This document shows, piece after piece, positions 52,268-64,000 of a stretch of 64,000 nt of DNA. Location of the stretch: assembly GCA_021399435.1 (NCBI GenBank), contig JAJTUP010000114.1, forward strand, positions 106,614 through 170,613, written 5' to 3'. The position numbers and the translations under genes are program-made. The notes under the pieces are model-generated. The model was not told the origin of the DNA. It searched no databases and saw only the letters and a list, made by a program, of their open reading frames with translations. The DNA is from Diaporthe sp. PMI_573 (taxonomy: Eukaryota; Ascomycota; Sordariomycetes; Diaporthales; Diaporthaceae). The stretch's first letter is position 1. Each line of letters begins with the position of its first letter.

Positions 52268-52461
52268 TGTCAGATGTGACGGGTAGCCAAGAGGTGTGTG
52301 CCTGAGGCATCAATATGTCCGTCATGACAAAACCAGCCCCCAACGGGAGGGGTCGCGCTAGAGAACCTAGACAAGACATCATCACAAGACACACAGTGAC
52401 CACCCCATCAATTGGACCATAATTACACGTCCCATATACCTAAAAGGGTGATAATCTGACA
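52268..52461 (+). repeat. 194-bp LTR family, copy 5 (subfamily B), solo LTR inside the gene cluster
   Basis: TGTCAGATGTGACGGG to ATAATCTGACA, flanked by perfect GAAGC duplications (52263-52267 and 52462-52466). Intact TG...CA ends and duplications show a fairly recent insertion and LTR-LTR deletion, between the dioxygenase and enoyl reductase genes. Confidence 0.92.
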
Positions 52462-52689
52462 GAAGCTATTGTTTCAAGCTAAAGAGGGGGGGGGCTACAC
52501 CAAAGATAATTTCAGTGCTTTGGAACATTTACATGGGTTCAAAGCTCAATACACATCAATGATGGAACTGAATTGGAAGCGGTGGACGCTTGCACATGTA
52601 TTTGGGCCCACTATGTTGACACATTGTGCAATTGAGGTATTGTGCAGGATAGTATAATTATCTCGCGCTCATCGCTCAGTGCCCAGATT

Positions 52690-53843
52690 TCAAGGGTTTC
52701 CGACCCGAACCACGATCTTCTCACCCGAGACCTTTTTGCTCCTAAGCAACTCTAAGCCCTCTAGCACGGAGTCAAAACCGCCGTCCAACACACGAAGCGG
52801 ATGATGCCGTAGCTTTCCCTCTTCGACCAGCTTCTGGACGATCTGCCACAACTCTTCGCCGAACTTGCCGAGCTCCTCGGAAACCGGCCGAGCCCAGGGT
52901 TCGGGCCACGTCGAGCCCTCGCCAAAGATCAGGGGCCCATGGGCCCAGTCGCCCTTCACCACCTTTCGTGTCGCCGCGTGCTCTGAGAAGGGCTCAAGAG
53001 AGACGTATTTGCCGCCTGCGCGGCCAATGGCTGCATAGCACACGGTAGTCGACTCTACATTCGTAATGCAATCAAGGGCATACTTGAGGTTGCCTTTCGT
53101 ATATGATTTCTGATATGTAATATTGGTAATTAGCATTCCAGACTCAGGAATTGGCTGGTTGAAAAGGTAAGAAGACTTGCAATTTTCTGTGCGACATCTT
53201 TGTCATGGTAATCAAAGACCTCCTCGGCGCCGTTACCCTTTGCCAGCTCAAAGTTCTTTGGGGAGCACGTGGCAATAGGAATGAGGCCAGCCAGCCTCAG
53301 CAGCTGCATGGCGATGGTGGCAGTTGCCGTGCTGCCGCCATAGACAAGGACACAAGCGGCCTTCTCGACAGGCTTGTCAGGCAGTGGCAGGCCCAACAGT
53401 CTGATGGCCAAACCAGCTGTGCTTATACCCACGGGCAGTGATGCCGCCGCCTCGATGTTCAGTGAAGCTGGTATTTTCATCCATGCGCGCCCTCTGGTGA
53501 CATTATATTCGCCAAAAGCGCCCCAGGCCGGTGTGAGGCCACACATCTCGTTTTGAGCGCCGCATACGCGGTCACCCAGAACAACGTGCTTGACCTCAGA
53601 CCCAACTGCGACAACTGTTCCGGCCCAGTCGGAGCCCATGGTGGCCATGGGAGTGACGAAGGACCCTGTCATCTTGGTGTTGCTGGGGTTCAGTCCAACG
53701 GCCTCTGTGCGCACCAGCACCTGGTCAGCCGGCAGGGCTGGACAAGGCGCCGCATCCCATATTACGGGTTCGTATTTCTCATTGATGACCACGGCCTTGT
53801 GTGTGGCTGGGGGCCCAGTGATATCGGTTGAAATGCTGCCCAT
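52690..53843 (-). CDS. Trans-acting enoyl reductase (LovC-like, zinc-independent MDR family)
   Basis: Exons 53181-53843 and 52690-53109 encode 360 aa, close to the size of LovC. The intron (53110-53180) uses a GC donor (GCAAGT) with acceptor ATATCAG; the join gives [18 protein letters not shown], as in relatives. Features: [48 protein letters not shown], nucleotide-binding [19 protein letters not shown], then [20 protein letters not shown] and the C-terminal [20 protein letters not shown]. These enzymes reduce enoyl intermediates on an iterative PKS whose own ER is inactive. The PKS 2.6 kb away lacks a convincing ER, so partnership is strongly suggested. Confidence 0.9.
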
Positions 53844-54558
53844 AGTGATTCTTGCAAAGACTATTCCGTTGAACGTGGGCTCGAGTATCTACACGATCGG
53901 CATATCGCACTTCAGCACGTTTTGTGTTCGGGGCAATGCCGTACCAAGACCCGCGGTTTAAGCCGAACATGGTTCCTTCTTGCTCGTTGTTGTTGACCAT
54001 TGTCAGCCTAGAGACCCGCATGTTGATCATTGCGCTTTTCGGCAAATCCGTGTACGACGTCGATGCGGTGTCCCGCGTACACGACACGATACCGACTAAG
54101 GCATCTAGTATGACTCGACCATGATACAAGAAAAGAACACTGTCCATTGAAAGCAGTTAGATCTATTGCGAAAATGAAGCCCACTTGTCCCCACCACCCA
54201 CTATCTGAGATCTGAAATAATACCAGGGAGCGAAAAGGGGCACAATCATCTGGACTGCAATGTTCCACATGTTTCTCTTGCAAGGAGATATTATGACTCG
54301 CCAGGTTTGGTGATTAATCGCAGATAGCTACACACGCGGCATCGTGAATGGAAACGAGATTAAAGGGCTGAATATAGGAATATCGGGTACATACGATCAC
54401 CCATCATTGTGCGCAGCTAAGTTGTGAGGTCCAGAAGAAACGGGGCGTCCGTCGTCCGATTTATCCATATCGACTACGGCCGCTTGCTTCACTATCCTCT
54501 GTTCTAGCAGACCGTGAGATCAAGTCACCAGCAGCTTCAAGTTCCAATCCAATTCAAC
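53844..54558. promoter_or_regulatory. Divergent promoter region, enoyl reductase and hydrolase
   Basis: These 715 bp lie between two outward start codons, an arrangement that could allow co-regulation. No gene is recognised. Confidence 0.45.
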
Positions 54559-55364
54559 ATGGGATCCGTCACACCACCACCATCACCGAAGCGGCCTCCG
54601 CGGGCGATCCTCTGTATTCATGGCGGGTAAGTACAAGCCTTTCTCTCCTGCGGTTCGCAGCCTGGGGTGTTTTGGAATACTCCAGAACACATCACTTTAG
54701 GTTCCGTAGCATGTGACTAACACGTGTCAGAGGTGCTTCGCCTTCAATTTTCCGTTTTCAGCTCGCCACCTTTAGGGCTGCCATGAAGGACGATTTCGAG
54801 TTTGTCTACGCCGAAGCACCACATCTTGCCGTCGCAGGGCCAGATGTTCTTCCCTTCTTCGCCGGCATGGACCCTTACTACTGCTGGTTCAGGCGCTACG
54901 CCGAGGACCTAGATACTGAACTTCGGGTCTTCAACGAGGCCATCATGATGTCCGTGGAGGACTGGGAGTCCGAGAATCCCGACTGCCCGATCGTAGGCGT
55001 TCTGGGCTTCTCACAGGGCGGCCTCGCATCTACCATGTTGCTCTGGGAACAGCACGTTGGTCTTGTGCCGTGGCTGCCCAAGTTGCAATTTGGGATCCTT
55101 ATTTGCTGTGCCTCCAGCGACGTGGTCACAGGATATCTGACGGAGAAGTCACCCTCCTCAAAGGATGCGCGCATTACGGTGCCAACAATTCACATCCATG
55201 GCACCAGGGACTGCAATCTTGGGCAAGCAAGGGAGACTCTCAAATTGCATTATGGGGCAGAGACGGCCCAGGTATTCAACTTTGAGGGAGGGCATCATGT
55301 TCCGAAAAAGTGGGATGATATTTCAAGAATAACTATGGCGATACGACAGCTGGTTAGCACCTAA
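54559..55364 (+). CDS. FSH1/LovG-like serine hydrolase (polyketide-releasing thioesterase)
   Basis: Exons 54559-54626 and 54731-55364 (702 nt, 233 aa) flank a 104-bp intron with donor GTAAGT. The N-terminus reads RAILCIHGGGASPSIFRFQL (oxyanion-hole HGGG). Then come FEFVYAEAPH, nucleophile elbow VLGFSQGGLAS (Ser about 116), VPTIHIHGTRDCN (acid Asp) and FEGGHHVPKK (His). This is the compact alpha/beta hydrolase of the FSH1 family, whose member LovG releases the completed polyketide from LovB as a free acid. The position next to the trans-ER and upstream of the PKS supports the same job. Confidence 0.88.
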
Positions 55365-56433
55365 GCTCAAACCCCTTGTTTGATCTCATATCAGCTAGCG
55401 TAATCTGATTCATTACTTCGTGCTATCCAAACCTCCACCGCGATAAAATTGGGCTGTGGTAGTAGTAGTTCGAACTTTAAATAAATAGAGACGCGCGTTG
55501 GTTTCGTACCAGTCGTATAATAACACTGTGTACCAGAGCTTTGTCCAGCGGCTCAACGTCATTGTGCAGAATCCGCAGTGTTAGTCAACGGTGGATCATT
55601 GTGGGACTACGTTCAGTGATTCTTCCCACGGGTGGTGGGGTAATTTTGGGGCCACAAAGTTCGGTGTAAGAAGTTCAGCACGAGCAGAGGACACAAAGCA
55701 CGAGTCAGGCCCAGAAAAACCCGACAGGGTGCCCTTTTTCAGTATGCAGTAGTCATGTACCACTCCCATTTGAATCATTGAACTATGCCAATCCTGAACC
55801 GCTCCACATTTGCGATTGCCCACTCAGGAGACTGATGAACATTCTTCCAGCACTGCCAGAGCTCGTGTCATGAGATCCATTGTCCTCTCCACCAAGGCAG
55901 TTGAGAAGGATTGCACATGTAAGTGATGGCCGGAGACGTGGCTTGAGACGCGGACGTACTTCAATCCGGTGGAAACAGAGATTGCAGTATTTGATATTGC
56001 TCAAATTTCTATTAAAAGGATACCCGGTTATTGAATAGGAACAAACTTGTGCTTCTTTCACCTTGTGCTATCCTCCTCGCACAGTACATGATGAACTACA
56101 TACTAAGTGAGCGATTGGACTTTCGACAATTGCATATCGGGATACAATTCAGCAGCAGTCAACGTGTCCATACTGTTGCTTGATTATTTTTACTGTCGCG
56201 ATCGAGTAAGAATCATGGCTAGCGAATAGACTAGCTTCAGGTATCCAGGAGATATTTATATAGCAGGCGCAGATGTTGTCGCGAAAACTTAACATAGCTC
56301 TGAGCGATCCCAAGTCATCTTCTTATACGCCGTCCAACTAGGGACATACAACGTCCTACAGTGTTACACTTTCACCATCGCCTTCGGCAGCGATATATTG
56401 ATACCCATTGCCAATCGAAGCCCTGGCGTGATC
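55365..56433. promoter_or_regulatory. Promoter region of the PKS gene
   Basis: One kilobase without a recognisable gene. A TATA-like ATATTTATATAGC at about 56250 lies some 180 bp before the PKS start codon. Confidence 0.4.
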
Positions 56434-59400
56434 ATGACAGCCACATTGCCATCGAAGGAGCCGGTCGTCGTCGTGGGCAGCGCGTGCCGCTTTCCAGGCG
56501 GTGCCAGCTCACCTTCAAAGCTATGGGAGCTACTCAAAGAACCACGAGATCTCCATAGTGAGGTCCCGAAGCAGCAGAGGTTCGACCCTGACACATTCTA
56601 TCACGCTGACGGCTCCGTCCCCGGCCGCACAAACGCGCGCCATGGCTACTTTTTGCGAGAGAGTCTGCACGCATTCGATGCCTCCTTCTTCAACATTGCG
56701 GCTGGAGAGGCAGAGAGTATCGACCCCCAACAGCGACTACTTCTCGAGACGACGTATGAGGCGGTAGCTTCCGCGGGCGTGAAGTTGCAGGACATCAGGG
56801 GCTCCGACACGGCTGTATATGTCGGAATAAGTAAGTCATATAAACTGTGTGAGAAAAGGGTTTGTTGGACTCGTACTGAACCAAGCGGCGGCAGTGTGCA
56901 ACGACTATGCTGCAAACTCTCACGGGGACACAAATCACAGCCCGACGTACTTGGTCACAGGCGCGGCACCAAGTATTGCCTCGAATCGGCTGTCCTACTT
57001 TTTCGACTGGCACGGTCCAAGTGTGAGTGGTCTTTTTGACTCCAGGATTTGGACGCCTGTTGGTGCCTATGATGAGAGTCTGACTAGTGGCACAGATGAC
57101 AATAGACACGGCATGCAGTTCCTCGCTCGTTGCAGTGCATCAAGCCGTTCAACAATTAAGAAATGGCACAAGTAAGGTCGCGGTGGCAGCCGGTGCCAAC
57201 CTGATACTATCACCAGGTAATTACACATTGTATCGGAAAGGATCGAGGTGGATGCAGACTGACTCTCAGTGCAGTTTCGTACATCCTGGAGAGTAAAGTC
57301 AAGATGCTTTCACCGACTGGTCGAAGTCGCATGTGGGATGAGAAAGCTGACGGATACGCGCGAGGAGTAAGTCTGAGCAAGCAAGGTGACGGCCATTCGA
57401 ATCGTGACTGACTGATCCTGGCACAACTTATAGGAAGGAGTCGGAGTCGTTGTTCTCAAGACTCTGAGCCAAGCATTGGCTGACGGAGACTCAATTGAGT
57501 GTGTCATTCGCGAGACGGGTGTCAATCAAGACGGCAAAACAACAGGCATCACCATGCCAAGTAACGTTGCACAACAAAGGCTGATTCGCGAGACGTATGC
57601 GAGAGCAGGTCTTGATGCGACAAAAGATCGCTGCCAGTTTTTTGAGGCTCACGGTAAGTACATTCTAGACCTCGTATTCTGGATTTTAGTAGAAGACACT
57701 GACAATGCTCTTTGGACAGGAACGGGGACACCAGCTGGCGACCCCCAAGAAGCAGAAGCCATCGCAAAGGCCTTCTTCGGTGACAACGAGACAGTTGATG
57801 ATAATCGGAAGCTGTTCGTGGGCAGTATTAAAACCGTCGTTGGCCATACGGAAGGAACAGCCGGTATCGCGGGGCTATTGAAAGCCTCGCTCGCGGTGCA
57901 GCATGGCTTGATACCTCCCAATATGCTCTTCGACCGGCTTAGTCCGAGCGTTGCCCCATTCTACAATCACCTACAGATAGCAACGAAAGCCCAGCCTTGG
58001 CCTGAGTTGGCGCCCGGCGAGCCTCGCAGGGCGAGCGTGAACTCTTTTGGCTTTGGTGGTACGAATGCACACGCCATCGTCGAGGAATACAAACCAGGTC
58101 CTGGTTCAGTACAACATGGGACACGACAAGAGACCACCCTCGGGCTTCCTCTGGTGCTGTCTGCAAATTCAGACAAGGCGCTGAAGGCTGTCATTGAAAG
58201 CACGCTGAGATTCATCAAGTCAAACACAAGCATGGACATGGCAGACTTGGCGTGGACATTGCTTCGCAAAAACTCGGCATTGCCTTTCCGCCATGCCATC
58301 GCTAGCCACACCAGAGAGGCCGTTGCACTTGCAATGGAAAAGGCCATCAAGGACACGGAACTGAGCAGCAACTTCGGCTCTTCGAGCCCGAGTCCTCGCA
58401 TACTCGGCGTCTTCACTGGTCAAGGTGCTCAGTGGCCAGGTATGCTCAAGGCACTCGTTTCGACCGTACCTTACGCTCGGGGTGTTGTAGCCGAGCTCGA
58501 CCACTCCTTAAAAACACTTCCAGCCGAATACCGCCCGTCGTGGACCCTGCAGGACGAGATCAATCTGGAGGGTGAAGCATCTCATGTTGCTCTTGCCGCT
58601 TACTCCCAACCGCTCTGCGCTGCTGTTCAAATTATTCTCGTACAGCTCCTTGCAGCTGCGGGTGTGGAGTTCTCATCTATAGTCGGTCACTCTTCGGGTG
58701 AAATTGGGGCAGCGTTTGCAGCAGGCTTCATCTCTGCCTCGCAGGCCATTCGGATAGCGTATTTGCGCGGCCTGTGTTCAAAGTATGCTTCCGGACCCAA
58801 TGGTGAGAACGGAGGCATGTTGGCAGCGGGTATTTCCCACGACGACGCACAGGAGCTCTGCGAACTCGAAGATATCCAAGGGCGTGTGTGCGTTGCGGCC
58901 AGCAACTCACCCGATAGCACCACGCTCTCGGGCAATGCAGATGCGATTCAGCAAGTGCTGGAAATCCTCGAGGACGAGTCCAAATTTGCACGCGTGCTAA
59001 AGGTGGACAAAGCATACCATTCGCATCACATGAGTTCCTGCTCCGAGCCTTACATAAAGGCTCTTGAGGACTGCGGTTGTGCTGTGGCCGATGGTGCCAC
59101 TTCACAGTCATCGTCTTCTGTACCGTGGTACTCATCGGTACACGAGGGCAAGCGCATGGCGGCGAGCGATGTCACTGCAGTTTATTGGAAAGACAACCTC
59201 GTCTCCCCTGTCTTGTTCCAACAGGCAGTTGAGCAGGCTACAATCTCGGAGCGGGTCAACATTGGTATCGAGGTTGGATGTCATCCGGCCTTGAAGGCGC
59301 CCTGTCTGGCAACAATCAAAACAATCACCTCGGAGGAACTTCCATATGTGGGCTGTATGCAGCGCAACGGCAACGATGTGGACGCTTTTGCGGCTGGACT

Positions 59401-62400
59401 TGGATATATCTGGGAACGCTTCCCAGAGTATCTCGATGCGGACAGGTTTATGTCTACCGTCGCACCTGACCACACTCCTACTAGCCTGACCAAAGTCCTG
59501 CCCAAGTACCCTTGGGATCACTCGCGGGAGTATTGGACCGAGTCACGCGCCATTAGCAACTACCTGCGCGGGCCTGCGCCTCACCTGCTGCTTGGCTCAC
59601 TCTCGTCGGCCAGCACTGCATCTCACTTGCGGTGGCAGAACTTTATTAGACCCCGGGATCATGACTGGCTGCAGGGTCACGACCTGCAAGGCCAAGCCGT
59701 GTTCCCAGGAGCCGGCTACGCGGTTATGGCTCTCGAAGCAGCTGTACATGTGGCTGAAGAGCGCCCTATCCAACTGCTTGAAGTCTTGGACATGAGCATT
59801 GACAAGGCCATTACTTTCGAGGATGAGAACAGCAACGTCGAGCTCCTCTTAACGGCTCGGCTGACTTCTGATACGAAGCAGTCCGCTACCCTTAGCTTCA
59901 CTATTGACTCATGCATGGCTAAGGAAGCGAGGCCGTCTACGTCGGCCACGGGCCGGGTTGTTGTCACTTTTGGATCGCCAGATGCCCATGTTCTGCCGCC
60001 ACCTCAGAAAGACCCACCCCACATGTTCACCGTCGACATCGAAAAGTTCTATAAGCAGCTTGAGGAACTGGGATACCAATATAGCAACCACTTCCGTGCA
60101 GTGCAAAGTATGGACCGTACGCATGCCAAAGCAACCGGTATCATAGGCTACCAAACCTTGCAGCACAGGTCGCGCCAAATGGTATTGCACCCGGCATCTC
60201 TGGACGTGTCGTTCCAGACAATCATGGGAGCCTACTCTGCCCCGGGTGATAAGCGAATGAGGTCGCTCTATGTCCCAGTACATGTCGACAGAATCGCCGT
60301 TGATCCATCGGCCTGCCTATCAGCTGCTGGCCAGGTGCAATACAACGCGTCCAACACGTACGACAAGGGTGACTTTTTGGCCGGCCACGTCGAGGTATCT
60401 AGCGAAAACGGTGAGAAGTCGGTGCTCTTTGAGGTTGAGAACCTGCTCCTCAAGCCGCTCCTCCCGCCGTCCGCCGCCGAGGATCATATGCCCTTTACTC
60501 ATTGCGTCTGGGGCCCGCTGGACGCAGACAATGTACTGGACTTCCCGCAGTACCGTGCTACTGACCAAGACAAGGAGGCAATACCCATCATCGAACGATG
60601 CGTATTCTTCTGGATGAAGGAGTTTCTCCGGCAGCTCACCGACGAAGACCGCCGGAACGCCTCATACGGCCATGGAAGATACATCTATTGGAATGAGCAT
60701 CAACTAGATGAGGCCAGACAGGGAAGAAGCCAATGGTATGACCCAGCCTGGGAGTCTGATACGATCGACACAATAGAAAGACTCTACGAAGAAAACTCCT
60801 ACCACCCTCACCTACGCATGTGTAAGAGGGTGAGTGAGAACGCTCTGTCAACCATCAGAGACAACACGAACCCGTTCATCTGGATGAACGAAGATGGGCT
60901 TCTCACTGAATTCTACCAAAGCTACCTGTGCAGCGGACCAGCTTGGGACTACGGCAAGGAGCTTTCGAACCAGATTGCTCACCGTTTCCAGACGATGGAT
61001 ATTCTGGAGATTGGTGGTGGGACCGGGTCGGCTACGAAATACATTCTCTCCAACCCACAAATGGGGTTCAACAGCTACACCTTCACTGACATCGGCGTGT
61101 CATTCTTCGAGAAAGCCCGTGAAGTATTTGCCGATCATGCCGATCGCATGGAATTCCGGAAGCTTGATGCCACGAAAAGACCAGAGGACCAAGGCTTTAA
61201 GCCGCACTCCTACGACATGGTGGTCGCGTCCTCGGTCCTGCACGCTACACCCAAGCTGGTTGAGACCATGACCAATGTGAGATCGCTCCTCAAACCTGGT
61301 GGTCAAGTGGTCATATGCGAAGCCACATACAAGGAACACAACCGGACCGGCTACCTCTTCGGCCTTTTCCCTGACTGGTGGGCTGGCGTCGACGAAGGCC
61401 GTGATCTTGGCCCATTTGCCACCTATCCCGAATGGGATGCAATCCTGAAGGAGGCAGGCTTCTCCGGCATTGAGAGCCGACAGACTGATGCCGAGTGCTA
61501 TTTGTTCCCCAATACTCTCTTCAGCGCGCGAGCCATCAGCACCGACTACCTGCGCCTTTCAGACCCGCTTTCGGCGCCGTTGAAAGAGGAATATTCTCAA
61601 CTTGTGATTCTTGGGGGTGACACGCCTCGAACATCGGCTATCGCGGACGAGGTCCAACGTCTCCTGCCTCATCGGCGCATCTTGAACATCAAGCACTTGA
61701 AGGACGTCAAGGCTCACCTCGCCAAGCTTGAGACCAAGTCCACCTTCATTGTCCTCTCTGAACTTGACCAGGAACTTTTCTCGCAGCTTGACGAAGAAAC
61801 TTTCGACTCCTTTAAGTCTATCTTCTACTTTTCCGCGAACTCTTTGTGGCTCACCGAGAATTGCTGGATCGATAACCCGAGGCAGGCCATGATCGTAGGC
61901 GCTCTCCGCTCGATTCGCCTCGAGCACACCGACCTGAATGTCCAGTGCCTTGACGTGGACAACCTCAACAACCTAGATGTCAAGTTTGTCGTTGAGCAGG
62001 CCCTCCGCCTCGAGGAAGCGCAAGCGGGAGTTGCAGAGGGCATGACATGGACGACCGAACCTGAGATCTACCTTTGCAAGGGGCGCGCCTTGGTGCCTCG
62101 GATCAAGCATGATTTGCCTAGGAACAACCGGTTGAACTCGACGCGACGGCCTATCCTGGCACAGACGAACCCAAGCGAGAAGCCTGTCACTCTGCAGGAG
62201 GCAGGAGTCCTGGGACTGGTTGAGCCCCTGCCTGCCCCCATTGGATCCGTGCCTGAGGCCACGCATGAGACCATCCAGGTCGACTTTGCTCTTGCCAAGG
62301 CCATTCGAGTGGGCAGTCTTGGAGGATTCTGGCATGTCATCCAGGGACGCATTCAAGGGACGGACCGGGCGGTTGTAGCCCTTTCGGACTCGGATGCGTC

Positions 62401-64000
62401 AATCGTACAGGTCCTGACCAAGCGAATATTCCCAATAAGCGGTTCTGGATCGACATGTGTCCTGGCTTCCGCCGCAGCGAGGCTCTTGGCGCAAAGTATC
62501 GTGTCGACGGTCGCCCCGGGTGGATCGATACTGATTTTGGAGCCTCCCCAGTTCCTCATCAAGAGCTTAGAACAGGCGGCAAAGAGCCGGAACGTGCGTC
62601 TTCACCTTGCATCTTCCACCCCGCTCGAATTCCGGTACTACTGCGGCATCTTGGATTCGGCTACATCCGCAGGAGACCGATAGGCGGCTGAGAGAGCTGC
62701 TCGGGTCATTACACCTGGCGGCATTCTATGACTTTTCATCCAGCTCACTGGGCCGGCGCGTGGCTAGCCATTTGCCCATCACCTGCTCCATCTATAGCAA
62801 GAGCCTCCTGGTTCAGGATGTTGCTGCGCCTGGAACGTCTCCGGAGGATGAGCAGGCCACGGTGCAGATCTCACCGGATGACCTGGAGCCTGATGCAACC
62901 CCAACAACCGTATCAGCCAGCCAGGCCACGGTCCTGGACGACTCCGCTGCCATTTCCACTGTCATTGACTGGAGAGCGGAGAGCTCTGTTGCGGCTCGCC
63001 TAAGCCCCATCGACTCCGGCAAGCTCTTCGTCCAGGACAAGGCTTACTTGCTTGTGGGGTTGGGCACATCGATTGGTCGATCTTTGGCGCAATGGATGGT
63101 TGAGCACGGTGCTCGACACGTGGTTCTGTCTAGCCGGAACCCCCAGATTCCTGACCCGGAGTGGATGAAGGACGTTGAAAGGCTCGGCGGCGATGTTACC
63201 GTGCTGCCTATGTATGTTCTTTGATATTTTCTGTCCACCCTCTGTCCCCCCATCTCCCCCCCCTCCACCGGTCCATTTTTATCGAAATTCAACAGCCGCA
63301 GAGATCTAACTCAGGTTGAAATAGGGACGTGTCAAAAGAAGACTCGCTCGACGCCGGTCTCGCTCAGCTTCGCAAGACCCTGCCACCTATTGGCGGTATT
63401 GCCTACGGACCGCTGGTCCTGAAGGATGCATTGCTGAGGAACATGGAGCTGGAGACCATGGAGGTTGTGCTCAGGTCCAAGATCATTGGTGCAACAGTTC
63501 CTACATGACAGATTTTTCGGACCCAACGACCAACCCTCTCGACTTCTTCATCATGTTCTCATCAGCGGCCGGGACAGGTGGCAACCCGGGACAGAGCAAC
63601 TACACTGCCGCAAACGCATATCTCCAGAGTCTTGCCCAGAAACGGCACACGAAGGGTTTGGCGGTGAGTGTGACGATAAATCCCCAGAAATCGATGCTCT
63701 ATGAAGAAAAAGCTGACTCCCCACACACAGGCATCGACGATACACATCGGAGCTACTATCGGTGTGGGATACCTTGCCAGACGCAGCGCGAAGCTGAGTT
63801 CGCAGCGTCCTCAGACATGGACCTCCTTACCGAGGACGAGTTCCGCACGCTTTTCGCCGAGGCTGTCGTATCCGGAAGACGCATTGCGGCTCCTGAAGAC
63901 GTCGGATGTGACGACAATGACCAGTATCGAGATTGGTACTGGTGTTCCGCCTGTTACCGCAGTATAGGGACACCATCAAGATCTACGATGATCCCCGATT
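56434..64000 (+). CDS. Highly reducing polyketide synthase (LovB-like), 3' end outside the window and frame-disrupted
   Basis: Five N-terminal introns (56831-56894, 57023-57095, 57217-57274, 57367-57433 and 57654-57719) and another at 63212-63324 join the exons in frame. [15 protein letters not shown], catalytic [24 protein letters not shown] and [26 protein letters not shown] and [30 protein letters not shown] and SLDVSFQ. C-methyltransferase: [16 protein letters not shown]. The following segment (to 62.6 kb) shows no ER nucleotide loop, so ER is degenerate. [43 protein letters not shown] and any terminal domain lie beyond 64000. The frame breaks near 62640, 63497, 63785, 63885 and 63953, so it may be a pseudogene or locally poor sequence. 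Product: a reduced, probably methylated chain. Confidence 0.87.
62640..64000 (+). pseudogene. Frame-disrupted KR and post-KR part of the PKS
   Basis: The main frame ends at TAG 62681-62683 (TSAGDR), while conserved sequence [16 protein letters not shown] resumes in another frame. After KIIGA the frame stops at a TGA at about 63507, while [20 protein letters not shown] continues in a third. After GVGYLARR the family-like [18 protein letters not shown] is again shifted. [12 protein letters not shown] and [13 protein letters not shown] each need one more change. By contrast 57720-62640 is clean. Confidence 0.7.

Noticed and set aside
1..64000. tRNA or rRNA genes
   Set aside because: No cloverleaf or conserved rRNA segment was noticed, though a scan by tool was not possible.

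Overview
The window comes from a filamentous ascomycete (Pezizomycotina). Protein-coding genes are split by 50-70 bp GT-AG introns with CTAAC/CTGAC branch sites. Transposable elements of many classes are nested together and several carry single transition-type nonsense changes. The right third is a polyketide biosynthetic gene cluster.

Layout. (1) 0-11.5 kb is a transposon graveyard: a Crypton/CBF3-type tyrosine recombinase gene, remnants of two hAT transposases, a DUF3723 fragment, a broken NACHT-type NLR gene and a kinase fragment. It lies between two opposite-facing copies (73-265 and 11277-11470) of a 194-bp solo-LTR family. (2) 11.8-23.4 kb holds a solo Gypsy LTR, an intact LigB/DODA-type dioxygenase gene between inverted repeats, a P450 relic, and two NmrA-like reductase genes separated by a near full-length Tad-like LINE (about 15.9-21.3 kb). 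(3) 23970-30239 is a full-length chromodomain Gypsy element with 204-bp LTRs. It shows three coherent RNA-level features: an 11-nt PBS complementary to its own LTR (Tf1-type self-priming), a GGGAAAA slippery site with a well-spaced stem-loop at the gag/pol junction, and an internal 297-bp in-frame duplication. (4) 30.4-33 kb is another solo LTR, a 2OG-Fe(II) oxygenase-like ORF, an FAD-oxidase 3' fragment and a hAT remnant. (5) 34.0-41.2 kb has an intact six-exon APC-family permease gene, a 2295-bp Fot1/Pogo-type element with about 160-bp TIRs and one nonsense codon, and an MFS transporter gene.

(6) 41.7-64.0 kb is the probable cluster: two UstYa-family proteins, an MFS transporter (apparent frameshift), a stand-alone acyl-adenylating enzyme, an APH-like kinase, an SCP2-PhyH fusion dioxygenase, a LovC-like trans enoyl reductase, a LovG-like serine hydrolase, and a highly reducing PKS (KS-AT-DH-MT-degenerate ER-KR, running off the right edge). 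The trans-ER and LovG-like hydrolase fit a LovB-type synthase that lacks its own ER and releases a free acid. The ligase, kinase, PhyH and UstYa proteins would then tailor that acid. The last 1.4 kb of the PKS has about five reading-frame breaks, so the cluster may be decaying here or the sequence may be poor at this edge. Exon boundaries were read by eye from splice consensus and frame continuity; family names rest on motifs, not on database searches.
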